Counted from the first letter of the stretch, positions 9,891 to 19,787 are shown. The stretch is 64,000 bases of DNA from Salinicola tamaricis (GCF_003006155.1 NZ_CP023559.1:1674001-1738000), one strand, 5' to 3'. The notes: generated from the sequence alone by a model not told the origin. Numbers and translations are program-made.

Positions 9891-10009
9891 TTGCCCGATT
9901 CTCCGCAGAGGCAGGTCATCCATAGAAGACGTTCCGTGACCGCCTCGGCGCGGAGCCGGCACAGAGACGGCGCCTTGCCGGATTCTTCAGAGTACTTGCC
10001 CGATTCTGC
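9891..10009 (+). promoter_or_regulatory. Three phased direct repeats, likely AraC-family binding sites
   Basis: TTGCC(C/G)GATTCT occurs at 9891, 9975 and 9996. The last two are 21 bp apart and the first lies 84 bp (4 x 21) before them, so all lie on one face of the helix. AraC-family proteins bind direct repeats with 21-bp spacing. The repeats sit between the divergent RND operon and the AraC-type gene, upstream of a TATACT (-10-like, about 10046) for the latter. They make up the recognisable content of the 367-bp gap 9741-10107 apart from the SoxR-type site. Confidence 0.6.
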
Positions 10010-10107
10010 AAGTCTCTACCAAACGCGCACAATATCGCCGAAAGCGGGCTTATACTCGCGTCCGATCGCTTAATGCCTTTCCATCCGCCCAGCAGGGGAG
10101 TGACGCC

Positions 10108-11088
10108 GTGACCGCCGCACAGCCCATCCCAAGGCACGCCGAGTCGTCGTCCGAAGCATTGATGAATACTCTCGTGGCGCGAATTCTCGCCCATGCCGAC
10201 GAGGAGGGGTTCATCGCCAGCGCCATCCCCGGTCTGGAGCTGGTGCGCGCCGATTCGACCACGGCCTGCATGGGCTCGCGGGTGTACGAGCCGGCGCTGT
10301 GTCTGATCGCCCAGGGCGCCAAGACGGTGTGGCTGGGGGATCGCCAGATCGACTATGGTCCGCTCAGCTGCATGGTGTCGGCGGTGCCGTTGCCGATCCT
10401 GGGCAAGGTGACCGATGCCTCGCCTCAGACCCCGTATCTGGGCATCAAGCTCACGATCGATCCCCAGGAGGTCACCGATCTGATTCTGGCGATGGGGCTG
10501 CCGGTGGCGCGCCAGCCGGAGGAGGAGTTGTGCCCGGAGGGGGCCTGCGGGCTCGGCCATGTGCTGGCCGATCGAGGGATGCTGGAGGCGCTGTCGCGTC
10601 TGGTGGGCCTACTGGATACGCCCCAGGACATTGCGATCCTGGCGCCGCTTGTGCGGCGTGAGATCCTCTATCGGGCGCTGGTCGGGGAGCTGGCGCCCTA
10701 TATGCGCAAGTTCGCCATGGTCGATGGCCAGACCCACCGCATGGGCCGGGTGATCGAAGTGCTCCAGGCGCGCTTCCGAGAGCCGCTGCGGGTGGGCGAT
10801 CTCGCCGACCTGGTGAGCATGAGCGAGTCGTCGCTGTTCCACAGCTTCAAGCAGGTGACGCGGATGTCGCCGCTGCAGTTCCAGAAGCGCCTGCGCCTGC
10901 ACGAGGCGCGCCGGCTGATGCTGGCCGAGGGCATGGAAGCCGCCACGGCCAGCTATCGCGTCGGTTACAGCAGCCCTTCCCACTTCAGCCGCGAATACAG
11001 CCGCATGTTCGGGGTGCCGCCGCGGGCGGACGTAATCAAGCTGCGCGGCGATCTGCCGGCAGCGACACCGGCACCGGCGGGGCGCTGA
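10108..11088 (+). CDS. AraC-family transcriptional regulator
   Basis: N-terminal cupin-type AraC_N domain (residues about 25-190, with SRVYEPALCLIAQGAKTVWL) followed by a double helix-turn-helix from about 215 to 310. The second contains ASYRVGYSSPSHFSREYSRM, the usual AraC recognition pattern. The GTG start at 10108 has GGGGAG at good spacing; an ATG 54 bases later is the alternative. 326 aa, intact. It is divergent from the RND operon and has three phased direct repeats upstream, so autoregulation or control of the pump is likely (inference). Confidence 0.9.
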   Translation: MTAAQPIPRHAESSSEALMNTLVARILAHADEEGFIASAIPGLELVRADSTTACMGSRVYEPALCLIAQGAKTVWLGDRQIDYGPLSCMVSAVPLPILGKVTDASPQTPYLGIKLTIDPQEVTDLILAMGLPVARQPEEELCPEGACGLGHVLADRGMLEALSRLVGLLDTPQDIAILAPLVRREILYRALVGELAPYMRKFAMVDGQTHRMGRVIEVLQARFREPLRVGDLADLVSMSESSLFHSFKQVTRMSPLQFQKRLRLHEARRLMLAEGMEAATASYRVGYSSPSHFSREYSRMFGVPPRADVIKLRGDLPAATPAPAGR

Positions 11089-11118
11089 AGCGCCACCACC
11101 GTTGCCGGCGTGCGGGGC

Positions 11119-11508
11119 TCAGTCGCCGATCACCATCACCGCTTCGGCCTCGACCAGGCTGCCCTTGGGCAGCTGCTTGACGCCCACCGCGGCGCGCGCG
11201 GGGAAGGGGGCGGTGAAGAACTCTTCCATCACCTTGTTGACCACGCCGAAGTTGTCGAGATCGGTGAGGTAGAGGTTGAGCTTGACGATGTCCTGCAGCG
11301 AGCCGGCGGCCTCCTTGCAGACGGCGGACAGGTTGCTGAAGACCTGACGCGCCTGGGCTTCGAAGTCGTCGGAAACCATCTCCATGGTGGCCGGATCGAG
11401 CGGGATCTGACCGGAGAGATAGACGGTGTTGCCGGACTTCACGGCTTGGGAATAGGGGCCGATGGCGGCCGGGGCGTTGTCGGTGTTGATAACGGCTTTG
11501 TTGCTCAT
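11119..11508 (-). CDS. ridA: RidA, 2-iminobutanoate/2-iminopropanoate deaminase
   Basis: YjgF/YER057c/UK114 family enzyme that hydrolyses reactive enamine/imine intermediates from PLP enzymes. 129 aa, normal length and intact. Key features are GPYSQAVKSGNTVYLSGQIP near the N-terminus, the active-site arginine in FPARAAVGVKQLPKG, and LVEAEAVMV at the end. It lies downstream of spoT, but a strong terminator and a repeat tract separate them, so it probably has its own promoter. It converges with the AraC gene. Confidence 0.96.
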   Translation of the reverse strand: MSNKAVINTDNAPAAIGPYSQAVKSGNTVYLSGQIPLDPATMEMVSDDFEAQARQVFSNLSAVCKEAAGSLQDIVKLNLYLTDLDNFGVVNKVMEEFFTAPFPARAAVGVKQLPKGSLVEAEAVMVIGD

Positions 11509-11578
11509 GGCGTACCCTCCAGATGTTATCGATTGAGATACTGCGATCTTTTCCTGCGTAGTGGGCTGCGTTTCACGA

Positions 11579-11658
11579 TTTATCGTGTCCCGAAACCGAC
11601 GACGTTTTATCGCGTCCCGAAGCCGACGCGTTTCATCGCGTCCCGAAACCGACGCGGT
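11579..11658. repeat. Three tandem copies of a 26-27-bp unit upstream of ridA
   Basis: The unit TTTATCGCGTCCCGAAACCG followed by ACG is repeated at about 11579, 11606 and 11631 with few substitutions. A decayed fourth (GGCGTCCCGGAACGACG) follows at about 11663. It lies between the spoT terminator and ridA. No coding function is visible. Confidence 0.8.
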
Positions 11659-11681
11659 GGTCCGGCGTCCCGGAACGACGT

Positions 11682-11718
11682 AAAAAACGACGCCCCGCCG
11701 TGGTTGGCCATGGCGGGG
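11682..11718 (-). terminator. Rho-independent terminator after spoT
   Basis: Stem of 11 pairs (11693-11703 with 11708-11718, one G-U) and a 4-base loop. On the minus strand it is followed by TCG and a run of six T (11683-11688 read as A on the plus strand). It lies about 50 bases past the spoT stop. Confidence 0.85.
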
Positions 11719-11769
11719 AGCGTGTGTTCGTCTGTCTGGCCGGCGCGGGTGGGCGTCGGGGTCTTGCTA

Positions 11770-13921
11770 TCAGCTTCTCGCGCGAACGATGCGGCCGATA
11801 TGATTCAGGTTGCGCAGGCGCTTGATGATCCGGGCTAGGTGGATACGCCCCTTGACCAGGATGGTCAGGTTGACGATCGATAGCCGGGCATCGCGCTCTT
11901 CGATGCCGATGCGCTCGATGTTGGCATCGGCGTCGGTGATCAGGCTGGCCAGTTCGGCGATCAGCCCGCGCCGGGTCTCCACTTCGATGCGCAGCGGCAC
12001 CGGGAAATCCTGCTCGATCTGATTGGACCACGTCAAGGAGACCAGCTTGTCGGGATCATCGCGCAGCTCATCGAGATTACCACAATCGTGACGGTGTACG
12101 ACGATCCCCTTGCCCATCGACAGATGACCGATTACCGGGTCGCCGGGCAGCGGGTGGCAGCAGCGGGCGAAGCTGATCGCCATGCTCTCGGAGCCGTTGA
12201 TGACGATCGGTCCGGTGTGCGGCCCTGTCTTGGGTGAGGTCTCCGGCGATCCTGCGGCGTCCTCGTCGTCGCTCAGGCTGGCATCGGCCAGGCGCTTGGC
12301 GGTGGCGTGGGCCAGCCGGGTGCCGAGGCCGATAGTCTCGAGCAGGTCATCCTCGTCGGCCAGGTCGAGCTCTGCTAGCAGCGCTGTAAGACGCTCCGCG
12401 GCAGCTTCTCCAGGCTGGTGTCGAAACTGCTCAGGGCACGGTTGAGCAGGCGCCGGCCGAGCTGGATCGCCTCGCTGCGCTGCTGGCTCTTGAGCGCGTG
12501 ACGAATCGCCGAGCGCGCCTTGGCGGTGATCACGAAGTTGAGCCAGGCGAGATTGGGCCGGGCCCGGGCGCGGTGATGATCTCCAGGGTCTGGCCGCTCT
12601 CCAGCGGGGTCGAGAGCGGCGCCAGGTGGCGGTCGATACGGCAAGCGATACAGCTATTGCCGATATCGGTGTGCACGGTATAGGCGAAGTCGACCGCCGT
12701 GGCTCCCTGGGGCAGCTCCATGATGTCGCCCTTGGGGGTAAAGATGTAGACATCGTCGGGGAACAGGTCGTTCTTGACGTGCTCGATGAACTCCAGCGAG
12801 TCGCCCGCGTGGCGCTGCATCTCGAGCAGGCCACGCACCCACTCCCGTGCCCGGGCATGGCTGCCGACGGCGATCGGCCGCTCGGTCTGACCCGCCTTGT
12901 AGAGCCAGTGGGCGGCGATGCCGTTGTTGGCCATCGCCTCCATCTCGCGGGTGCGGATCTGCACTTCGATCGGCATGCCGCTGGGCCCGAACAGGGTGGT
13001 GTGCAGACTCTGGTAGCCGTTGGCCTTGGGGATCGCGATGTAATCCTTGAAGCGCCCCGGCACCGGCTTGTAGAGATTGTGCACCGCGCCGAGGATGCGA
13101 TAGCAGTTGTCGACATCGTCGGTGATGATGCGGAAGCCGAACACATCCATGATCTCGGCGAACGGCTTGCGCTGGTCGTGCATCTTGCGATAGATCGACA
13201 GCAGATGCTTCTGGCGGCCGACCACGCTGCCGGTGAGATCGTCCTCGTCCAGCCGGCGCTGCAGGCTGGTCTGGATCTGGCGCATGGTCGTACGGCGGTT
13301 GCCACGAGCCCGGGCCACGGCGCGCTTGATGCGTTCGGCACGCATCGGGTGGATCGCCTGGAACGAGAGATCCTCGAGCTCGACGCGGATGGTGTTGATC
13401 CCCAGGCGCCCGGCGATGCGGGCGTAGATCTCCAGCGTCTCGCGGGCGATGCGGCGCTTCTTGTCGGGCCGCAGCGCCCCCAGGGTGCGCATGTTGTGCA
13501 GGCGGTCGGCGAGCTTGACGATGATCACGCGGATGTCCTGAGACATCGCCATCACCATCTTCTGGAAGTTCTCGGCCTGGGCGACCGCCTTGTCCTCGAA
13601 GGTGATCTGGGTCAGCTTGGAGACGCCGTCGACCAGCTCCGCCACCGCTTCGCCGAACTGGGAGGCGAGGGCATCCTTGGTCACGCCGGTATCCTCGATC
13701 ACGTCGTGCAGCATGGCGGCCATCAGGCTCTGATGGTCCATGTGCATGTTGGCGAGGATATTGGCGACCGCGAGTGGGTGGGTGACGTAGGGCTCGCCGG
13801 AGCGGCGGGTCTGGCCGTCGTGGGCCTGCTCGGCGTAGTAGAAGGCGCGCCGGACCTGCTGAATCTCCTCAGAGGGTAGATAGCCGCCGAGGCGATCGGC
13901 CAGGTCATCGATGGTGAACAT
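11770..13921 (-). CDS. spoT: SpoT, bifunctional (p)ppGpp synthetase/hydrolase (frameshifted)
   Basis: Makes and degrades the stringent-response alarmone. Order: HD hydrolase domain with MLHDVIEDTGVT (its HD metal residues show a competent hydrolase, unlike RelA) and LADRLHNMRTL; synthetase domain with YRKMHDQRKPFAEIMD and KANGYQSLHTT; TGS domain around DDVYIFTPKGDIMELP; then a helical region, the conserved CCHPLPGDPVIGH segment, and a C-terminal ACT domain (ETRRGLIAELASLITDADAN). Two frame changes, near 12560 and 12400, join about 715 residues. The breaks fall in otherwise conserved sequence, so error is likelier than inactivation of a gene often essential when relA is active. It follows rpoZ and gmk in the usual order. 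Confidence 0.93.
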
Positions 13922-13991
13922 ACAGCGCGCCTATTCCAGGAGTCGTGCCGGCGTCACGCCAAGGCGCGGGCCGCGGGCTCGCAAAGCTCGT

Positions 13992-14249
13992 TCAGAGTTC
14001 GAAATCCTGGTGCGGTTCGGGGCGCGGACGCGGCGGGGCGGCTTCGACCGGCTCGTCGAGCACGCTCTCGTCGATCTGGCCGGCGGCGATCTCGCGCAGC
14101 GCCATCACGGTGGGCTTGTCGTTCTCCCACGGCAGCAGCGCATCGCGAGAGCCGCGCGAGAGCTGGCGGGCGCGCTGGGAGGAGATCATCACCAGCTTGA
14201 AACGGTTCTCGATATGGTCCAGACAATCTTCGACGGTCACGCGTGCCAT
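13992..14249 (-). CDS. rpoZ: RpoZ, RNA polymerase omega subunit
   Basis: 85 residues starting [20 protein letters not shown], with the conserved [20 protein letters not shown] and [15 protein letters not shown]. Omega helps assemble and stabilise beta-prime and takes part in the ppGpp response. The ATG at 14249 is preferred over an upstream in-frame start because the conserved N-terminus begins there. It lies between gmk and spoT as in most gammaproteobacteria. Confidence 0.96.
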   Translation of the reverse strand: MARVTVEDCLDHIENRFKLVMISSQRARQLSRGSRDALLPWENDKPTVMALREIAAGQIDESVLDEPVEAAPPRPRPEPHQDFEL

Positions 14250-14416
14250 GGTGGTAACCCTGCTGCCAGAAAATGAGTGGTCGCACCCCAGCCGAAGCGG
14301 GGCCATGCGGGACCGTGCAGTCTACTGGACCTTTGGCGTAGCTGACAAGATGAAAGGCCCGCGTGCCGCCCGCTGGCGCGGGGCGCCACGATGCTCGGCA
14401 GGTTGCGAAATGAGGG

Positions 14417-15193
<777 letters not shown>

Positions 15194-15277
15194 TCACGAT
15201 GCTTGTCGGCATCATCGCCGTTCACAGCGCGCGCTCCGAGCCCGCGCGGGCGACCCACCTCCTTGCAAGGATCTGTC

Positions 15278-16474
15278 ATGAATGCTTCAGCCACCGCGGC
15301 CCGCGGCGGGCGTGCGGTATTTCTGGGTGCCGCCTTCGCCTTCGCGCTCACCATGATCGGCACCACCATGCCGACCCCGCTCTATCCGATCTATCAGCAG
15401 ACCTTCGGCTTCTCGCAGCTCACCATCACCATCATCTTCGCGGTCTACGCCGCCGGGGTGATGGCGGCGCTGCTGCTCACCGGACGCTGGTCCGATCAGC
15501 TCGGGCGGCGGCCGATGCTGCTGGCGGGGGTACTGATCTCGGCGGCCAGCGACCTGGTGTTCTGGCACGCCCGGGGCTCGGCCCCATCCTGTTCGCACGG
15601 GTGCTGTCAGGCATCTCCGCCGGCATCTTCACCGGCACCGCCACGGTCGCGGTGATGGAGCTGGTCCCCGACGCCTGGAAGCGGGTCGGGCCGCTGGTCG
15701 CCACCGCCGCCAACATGGGCGGCCTGGGGCTGGGGCCGATGGTCGCCGGGGTGCTGGCCGCGCTGGCACCGCTGCCGCTGGTCGTGCCCTACGTGCTGCA
15801 TCTGGTGCTGGCGCTGCTGGCGGCGCTGTTCATCTGGCGCGCCCCGGAGACGGTCACGCGGCCGGCACGCATCCGCCTGCAGGTGCAGAAGCTCAAGGTG
15901 CCGCCGGAGGTGCGCGGTGTCTTCGTGCCGGCGGCGATCGCCGCCTTCGCCGGTTTCATGGTGTGCGGCTTCGCCACCTCGGTGACCCCGGCCTTCGTCG
16001 GCGGCCAGCTCGGTTATCACAACCCGGCGCTGATCGGTGTCGTCGCCGGCAGCCTGTTCATCGCCTCCACCCTGGGGCAGATGGTGCAGGACAAGCTGCC
16101 CGAGGCCCGGTCTGCCGATCGGCTGCGGCGTGCTGCTGGTCGGTGTCCTGCTGCTGGCCTGGGGCATGGCCGCGCAGACCCTGGCGGGATTCATTCTCGG
16201 CCCTATCGTGGCGGGCATCGGTCAGGGCATCGCCTTTCGCGCCGGGCTGGGCGCGGTGGCCGCGGCCAGCCCGGTACAGCACAAGGCGGCGGTGGTCTCG
16301 ACCTTCTTCGTGGTTGCCTATGTGGCGATCTCGCTGCCGGTGATCGGCATCGGCCTGGTCGCCAGCGTGCTCGGGTTACAGCTCACTGGGCTGCTGTTCG
16401 ACGCCCTTGTGGCGCTGCTCTGCTGCGTGGCCATGGGCCTGCTGCTGCGCCGCCCGGCGATCAAGACGGGGTGA
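15278..16474 (+). CDS. MFS transporter, 12-helix (frameshifted)
   Basis: Major facilitator superfamily carrier, substrate unknown. Starts MNASATAARGGRAVFLGAAF with TM1, then TPLYPIYQQTFGFSQL and the loop 2-3 motif GRWSDQLGRRPMLLAGV, typical of MFS. Later helices include VSTFFVVAYVAISLPVIGIG. Two frame changes (about 15575 and 16115) are needed to join about 400 residues. It is divergent from gmk. It could be a drug or sugar-type exporter; nothing local decides this. Confidence 0.85.
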
Positions 16475-16524
16475 GGGGGCGAGGCGAGAAGCTTAGTCTG
16501 CGTGGCGCCCAGCCTTTCGAGGCT

Positions 16525-16821
16525 TCATGCCATTGCCGCGTCGTCCTCTTCTTCCAAGATAAACTCAATGCGGAAGTGGGCGCGCGCCGAGGCGTTGACC
16601 AAGGCGTCGAGACTGAACTTGTCGATCTTGCCCTTCAACAGATCATTGACGCGCGGTTGAGTCAGGCCCAGCCGACGGCCAGCTTCGGCCTGGCTGACCT
16701 CCCAGCCTTTCACGCGCTCGGCAAGGGACGCCATCAACTTGGAACGCAGGCGCATGTTGGCCGCTTCCTCGGGAGTGTCTGAAATGGCATCCCAGATGCT
16801 CGCAAAGCGCTCACCAGCCAT
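16525..16821 (-). CDS. HigA-like XRE-family antitoxin
   Basis: 99-aa helix-turn-helix protein. The HTH reads WEVSQAEAGRRLGLTQPRVN followed by DLLKGKIDKFS. It ends with the acidic tail EEEDDAAMA. The ATG at 16821 follows GAGGACT; a GTG 15 bases upstream in frame is less likely. It lies 70 bases downstream of a RelE-fold toxin gene in the same direction, the toxin-first order of higBA modules. It should neutralise that toxin and repress the pair. Confidence 0.85.
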   Translation of the reverse strand: MAGERFASIWDAISDTPEEAANMRLRSKLMASLAERVKGWEVSQAEAGRRLGLTQPRVNDLLKGKIDKFSLDALVNASARAHFRIEFILEEEDDAAMA

Positions 16822-16891
16822 ATCTCTAGTCCTCACGATATAGATATTTTTCAGTGGTTAGGGAAAGGCCCATGTACGGGCGGTCTCTACT

Positions 16892-17236
16892 TCAGTCAGA
16901 CGGTTCGGGTGGCAACTCCTTGAGCCTTTGCTTACCCAACGCGATGTCGGCCGGCGCCGTCTGCCTTGTTTTTTTCTGGAAGCAGTGAAGGATGTAGATC
17001 GCATCCTTCCGCTTCGCGATGTAGAAAGACCGAAATTCGTTGGTGTCGTCCTCCACCCTGATCTCGTAAACCCCTGCACCTACAGTCTTCATCGGCTTGA
17101 AATCGTCTGGTTGGCCACCTCGCTGAAGCTTGTCGACTTGATAGCCCATCTCCTGACGTGCGCCAACGGGGAAATCCCTTAGCCGTTTTAGAGAATCCCC
17201 ACAGAACTCAACCGGCTTTTCTTCTTTTTCTGCCAT
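16892..17236 (-). CDS. HigB/Gp49-like RelE-superfamily toxin
   Basis: 114 aa, phage Gp49-like/HigB family (ribosome-dependent mRNA interferase fold). Visible: FCGDSLKRLRDFPVGARQEM, then KTVGAGVYEIRVEDDTNEFR and SFYIAKRKDAIYILHCFQKK. The basic cluster KKTRQTAP follows, as usual for the family. It is cotranscribed with the antitoxin. GC content around it is lower than the neighbours, in line with acquired accessory DNA. Confidence 0.88.
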   Translation of the reverse strand: MAEKEEKPVEFCGDSLKRLRDFPVGARQEMGYQVDKLQRGGQPDDFKPMKTVGAGVYEIRVEDDTNEFRSFYIAKRKDAIYILHCFQKKTRQTAPADIALGKQRLKELPPEPSD

Positions 17237-17263
17237 GTTGCACCCCTCTTCGTGATGTCAATT

Positions 17264-17281
17264 TATATCGAATTTGATATA
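17264..17281 (-). promoter_or_regulatory. Inverted repeat in the HigBA-like promoter
   Basis: TATATC-GAATTT-GATATA, a perfect 6-6-6 inverted repeat, lies 28 bases upstream of the toxin ATG. A related half-site cluster (GATATAGATAT) lies between the toxin and antitoxin genes at about 16837. Probable operator for autoregulation by the XRE antitoxin. Confidence 0.65.
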
Positions 17282-17392
17282 GACGCAAGGATTAGGTCGA
17301 TCCCCGCGGATGCGGGGTAGCCCAAATATCTTCACTGTGAGTCAAAGCATGGAGTTCGTCGCTGCGCAGCATCTGGACGGTGTGGCCAACGC

Positions 17393-17884
17393 CTAACGCG
17401 GCGGCGGGTTCAGACGGGTGTCGAGCGAGAATCGCTCCTGCAGGACCACTTGGTACTTGCCCTGGGCGGCATGCGGGTTCATCACAAGGTTCGCGCTGTG
17501 GCGCGACACGGTCGAGGGCACGACGAAGAAGGGGTGGGCTTCGAGCAGGGCGTCGCCGTATCGCTGCTGGCCCGCGCTGGGCGTGCCCGGCACCAGCCAG
17601 TTGGGATTCGGCAGCGTCTCGGCGTCCACCCAGTGAATGCAGGTCGGGTCCGGAATCTCGATACACAGGAGCGTGTGCGGGTCGGTATCCAGGGTCGCGA
17701 AGCCCTTGTGAACCGCGACTTCGAGTATCGCTGTGGCCGCATCCAGCGAGCCATACACCGCTGGGCGGCCGGGGGAGTTCCAGCGCCCGCCTGCGCGCTC
17801 CGCGCCGATCCCTTTCTCCCAGGTGACGACATGGCGGTCACGTTCGAGGCGCCAGAACCGGAGGCTTTGGCTCGCGGCGGCCAT
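17393..17884 (-). CDS. RES-domain toxin
   Basis: 163-aa RES-family toxin (NAD-directed phosphorylase/ADP-ribosyl-type fold). Family hallmarks: the arginine in FWRLERDRH, then GAERAGGRWNSPGRPAVYGS containing the RES-type Arg/Gly/Trp/Asn and tyrosine, then the glutamate in ATAILEVAVH, and SRHSANLVMNPHA near the C-terminus. These correspond to the conserved R, Y, E and S/N-P-H positions. Its start lies 2 bases after the antitoxin stop, the antitoxin-first order of RES-Xre modules. Confidence 0.9.
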   Translation of the reverse strand: MAAASQSLRFWRLERDRHVVTWEKGIGAERAGGRWNSPGRPAVYGSLDAATAILEVAVHKGFATLDTDPHTLLCIEIPDPTCIHWVDAETLPNPNWLVPGTPSAGQQRYGDALLEAHPFFVVPSTVSRHSANLVMNPHAAQGKYQVVLQERFSLDTRLNPPPR

Positions 17885-17886
17885 CG

Positions 17887-18357
17887 TCAGGTGTAGACCC
17901 CGTAGTCCAGACGGGTCAGCAGGTCATCGACCAGATCATGGCCGACCGGGGTGGTGATCAGGTCCAGCGGCTTGCGCCCCTCCAGGGCCATGGCCGGGGT
18001 GTCCAGCCAGCGCTGGGCCGCTTCGGTACTGCCGAAGACGTCTTCTGCGCGGGTGAGCGTTTCGGCGAAGCGCCAGGCGCGACCACTCTCTTCCGGGCTG
18101 AGGGTGTCGGGTTTGTCCCGCCGGCGATACAGGGTGCGCTCGGATACCCCGAGGATTTTGACCGCGATCTTTCTGTCCTGAAGCAGATCGACCTCTTCGA
18201 AGAACTTGATCACCCCTGACGACGCAAAGCCTTTCTCGATGAGGCGATGGATTTCGAAGGGCGAGGTGACCGCGACCCGGCGTTTACCCGTAAGGCGGCG
18301 GATTGCCCGCTCACTGATGCTGGGCTCCAGGGAGGGCTCGAACGGGGTGGTCGTCAT
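17887..18357 (-). CDS. Xre/MbcA/ParS-type antitoxin of the RES toxin
   Basis: 156 aa. N-terminal Xre-like HTH (about residues 60-110: KIAVKILGVSERTLYRRRDK) and C-terminal toxin-binding domain (DUF2384, MbcA/ParS): EDVFGSTEAAQRWLDTPAMA then GRKPLDLITTPVGHDLV. The ATG at 18357 has GAGGAG upstream and is preferred to an in-frame ATG 39 bases earlier. Acts as neutraliser and probably as repressor through the large inverted repeat upstream. Confidence 0.9.
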   Translation of the reverse strand: MTTTPFEPSLEPSISERAIRRLTGKRRVAVTSPFEIHRLIEKGFASSGVIKFFEEVDLLQDRKIAVKILGVSERTLYRRRDKPDTLSPEESGRAWRFAETLTRAEDVFGSTEAAQRWLDTPAMALEGRKPLDLITTPVGHDLVDDLLTRLDYGVYT

Positions 18358-18383
18358 GCTGAACTCCTCGCGGCATTCGCCAT

Positions 18384-18421
18384 ATGACAAAATCATAGCG
18401 CCATCTGGCGCATGATGTCAT
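18384..18421 (-). promoter_or_regulatory. Nested inverted repeat upstream of the RES-Xre module
   Basis: Outer arms ATGACA (18384-18389) and TGTCAT (18416-18421), inner perfect arms GCGCCA-TC-TGGCGC (18399-18412), with ATCAT/ATGAT between them. It sits 27 bases upstream of the antitoxin ATG, overlapping the expected promoter. Probable autoregulatory operator. It also faces the pyrC promoter region. Confidence 0.65.
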
Positions 18422-18496
18422 CTCTAGCGGCATCCCGCGGGCACCGTGCTCTGATATGCTACGAGGCCCTCGTTCACCCCCTGCCAGGAGTTTCCG

Positions 18497-19546
18497 ATGA
18501 CCGCCGCGCCCGACACGCTCACCCTCCGCCGCCCCGACGACTGGCACTTGCACCTGCGCGACGACGCGATTACCCGCACTGTGCTGCCCTACACCAGCGC
18601 GACCTTCGCCCGCGCCATCGTCATGCCCAACCTGGCGCCGCCGGTGACCACGGTCGAGGCCGCCGCGGCCTATCGTGAGCGTATCCTCGCCGCGCTGCCC
18701 GCCGGTCACGACTTCACTCCGCTGATGACCTGCTATCTCAACGAGAGCGTGAGCGCCGAGACGCTGACCCGCGGCCGCGCCGAGGGTGTCTTCACCGCGG
18801 CCAAGCTCTACCCGGCCAACGCCACCACCAACTCCCAGCACGGGGTCAAGCGCATCAGCGACGTCTACCCGCTGCTGGAGACGATGCAGCGCATCGGCAT
18901 GCCGCTGCTGGTGCACGGTGAGGTGACGCGGGGCGAGATCGATATCTTCGACCGCGAGAAGGTCTTCATCGACGAGGTGATGAGCGATATCCGCCGTCAG
19001 TTCCCCGAGCTGCGCGTGGTGTTCGAGCACATTACCACCAAGGATGCGGCCCAGTTCGTGCTCGAGGGAGACGAGTACCTGGGCGCCACCCTGACCCCGC
19101 AGCACTTGGCCCAGAACCGCAACGACATGCTGGTCGGCGGCATCCGCCCGCATCTCTACTGCCTGCCGATCCTCAAGCGTCAGGAGCACCAGGCGGCACT
19201 GCGCCGTGCGGTGGCCAGCGGGCATCCGCGCTTCTTCCTCGGCACCGACTCCGCCCCCCACGTCACCGCTGCCAAGGAGACCGCCTGCGGCTGTGCCGGC
19301 GTGTTCAATGCCGAGGCTGCGCTCTCGGTCTATGCCGATGTCTTCGAGCAGGAGGGAGCGCTCGATCACTTCGAAGCCTTCTGTTCCGAGAACGGCCCAC
19401 GCTTCTACGGCCTACCGCTGAACCAGGGCACGATCACCCTGACCCGCCAGCCCACCCCGGTCGCCGAATCGGTGGGCGAAGGCGACAACACCTTCGTGCC
19501 CTATAAGGCCGGTGAATCGCTGACCTGGAAGACGACGCTGAACTGA
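18497..19546 (+). CDS. pyrC: PyrC, dihydroorotase
   Basis: Third step of pyrimidine synthesis: cyclisation of carbamoyl aspartate. Class II, E. coli type, 349 aa, intact. Zinc ligands are in [10 protein letters not shown], the carboxylated lysine is in [12 protein letters not shown], histidines are in LLVHGEV and [11 protein letters not shown], and the catalytic aspartate is in GTDSAPH. CAGGAG precedes the ATG. A strong terminator follows. Confidence 0.97.
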   Translation: MTAAPDTLTLRRPDDWHLHLRDDAITRTVLPYTSATFARAIVMPNLAPPVTTVEAAAAYRERILAALPAGHDFTPLMTCYLNESVSAETLTRGRAEGVFTAAKLYPANATTNSQHGVKRISDVYPLLETMQRIGMPLLVHGEVTRGEIDIFDREKVFIDEVMSDIRRQFPELRVVFEHITTKDAAQFVLEGDEYLGATLTPQHLAQNRNDMLVGGIRPHLYCLPILKRQEHQAALRRAVASGHPRFFLGTDSAPHVTAAKETACGCAGVFNAEAALSVYADVFEQEGALDHFEAFCSENGPRFYGLPLNQGTITLTRQPTPVAESVGEGDNTFVPYKAGESLTWKTTLN

Positions 19547-19579
19547 TCGACACTTCGCGCGGCAAGTGAGCAGTAACGA

Positions 19580-19613
19580 AACGGCCCGCTGGCTTGACGC
19601 AGCGGGCCGTTTG
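19580..19613 (+). terminator. Rho-independent terminator of pyrC
   Basis: Perfect 11-bp stem AACGGCCCGCT (19580-19590) with AGCGGGCCGTT (19601-19611), 10-base loop, then a short T-containing stretch. It lies 33 bases after the pyrC stop. Confidence 0.85.
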
Positions 19614-19641
19614 CTTGTCTGCCGTGTGCTCGGCAAAGACG

Positions 19642-19787
19642 CTAGGTGCTGTCTGAAAAGTCAACGAGCGAAGGCCAGGCAAGGCAAAAATCGGCGAAAA
19701 CGCGGAGTTTACGGGGTGTAAATGAGCATTTTGAGTCGATTTTTAACGCCGCTTGGGCGAGCGCAGTACTTTTCAGACAGTGCCTAG
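19642..19787. repeat. MITE-like intergenic repeat with 20-bp terminal inverted repeats
   Basis: Ends CTAGGTGCTGTCTGAAAAGT (left) and, reverse-complemented, CTAGGCACTGTCTGAAAAGT (right): 18 of 20 identical. Inside, AAAAATCG near 19686 pairs with CGATTTTT near 19737, so the single strand can fold over most of its length. No coding capacity. The right end supplies the stop codon of the adjacent receptor gene. Length about 146 bp, as for mobile miniature elements. Confidence 0.78.

Noticed and set aside
10108..11088. SoxS/MarA-type identity for the AraC regulator next to the SoxR-like site
   Set aside because: It has a full N-terminal cupin domain and 326 residues; SoxS and MarA are about 110-130 residues with only the DNA-binding domain.
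12626..13879. Long open frame opposite spoT
   Set aside because: Same cause: antisense to conserved SpoT domains, no family match.
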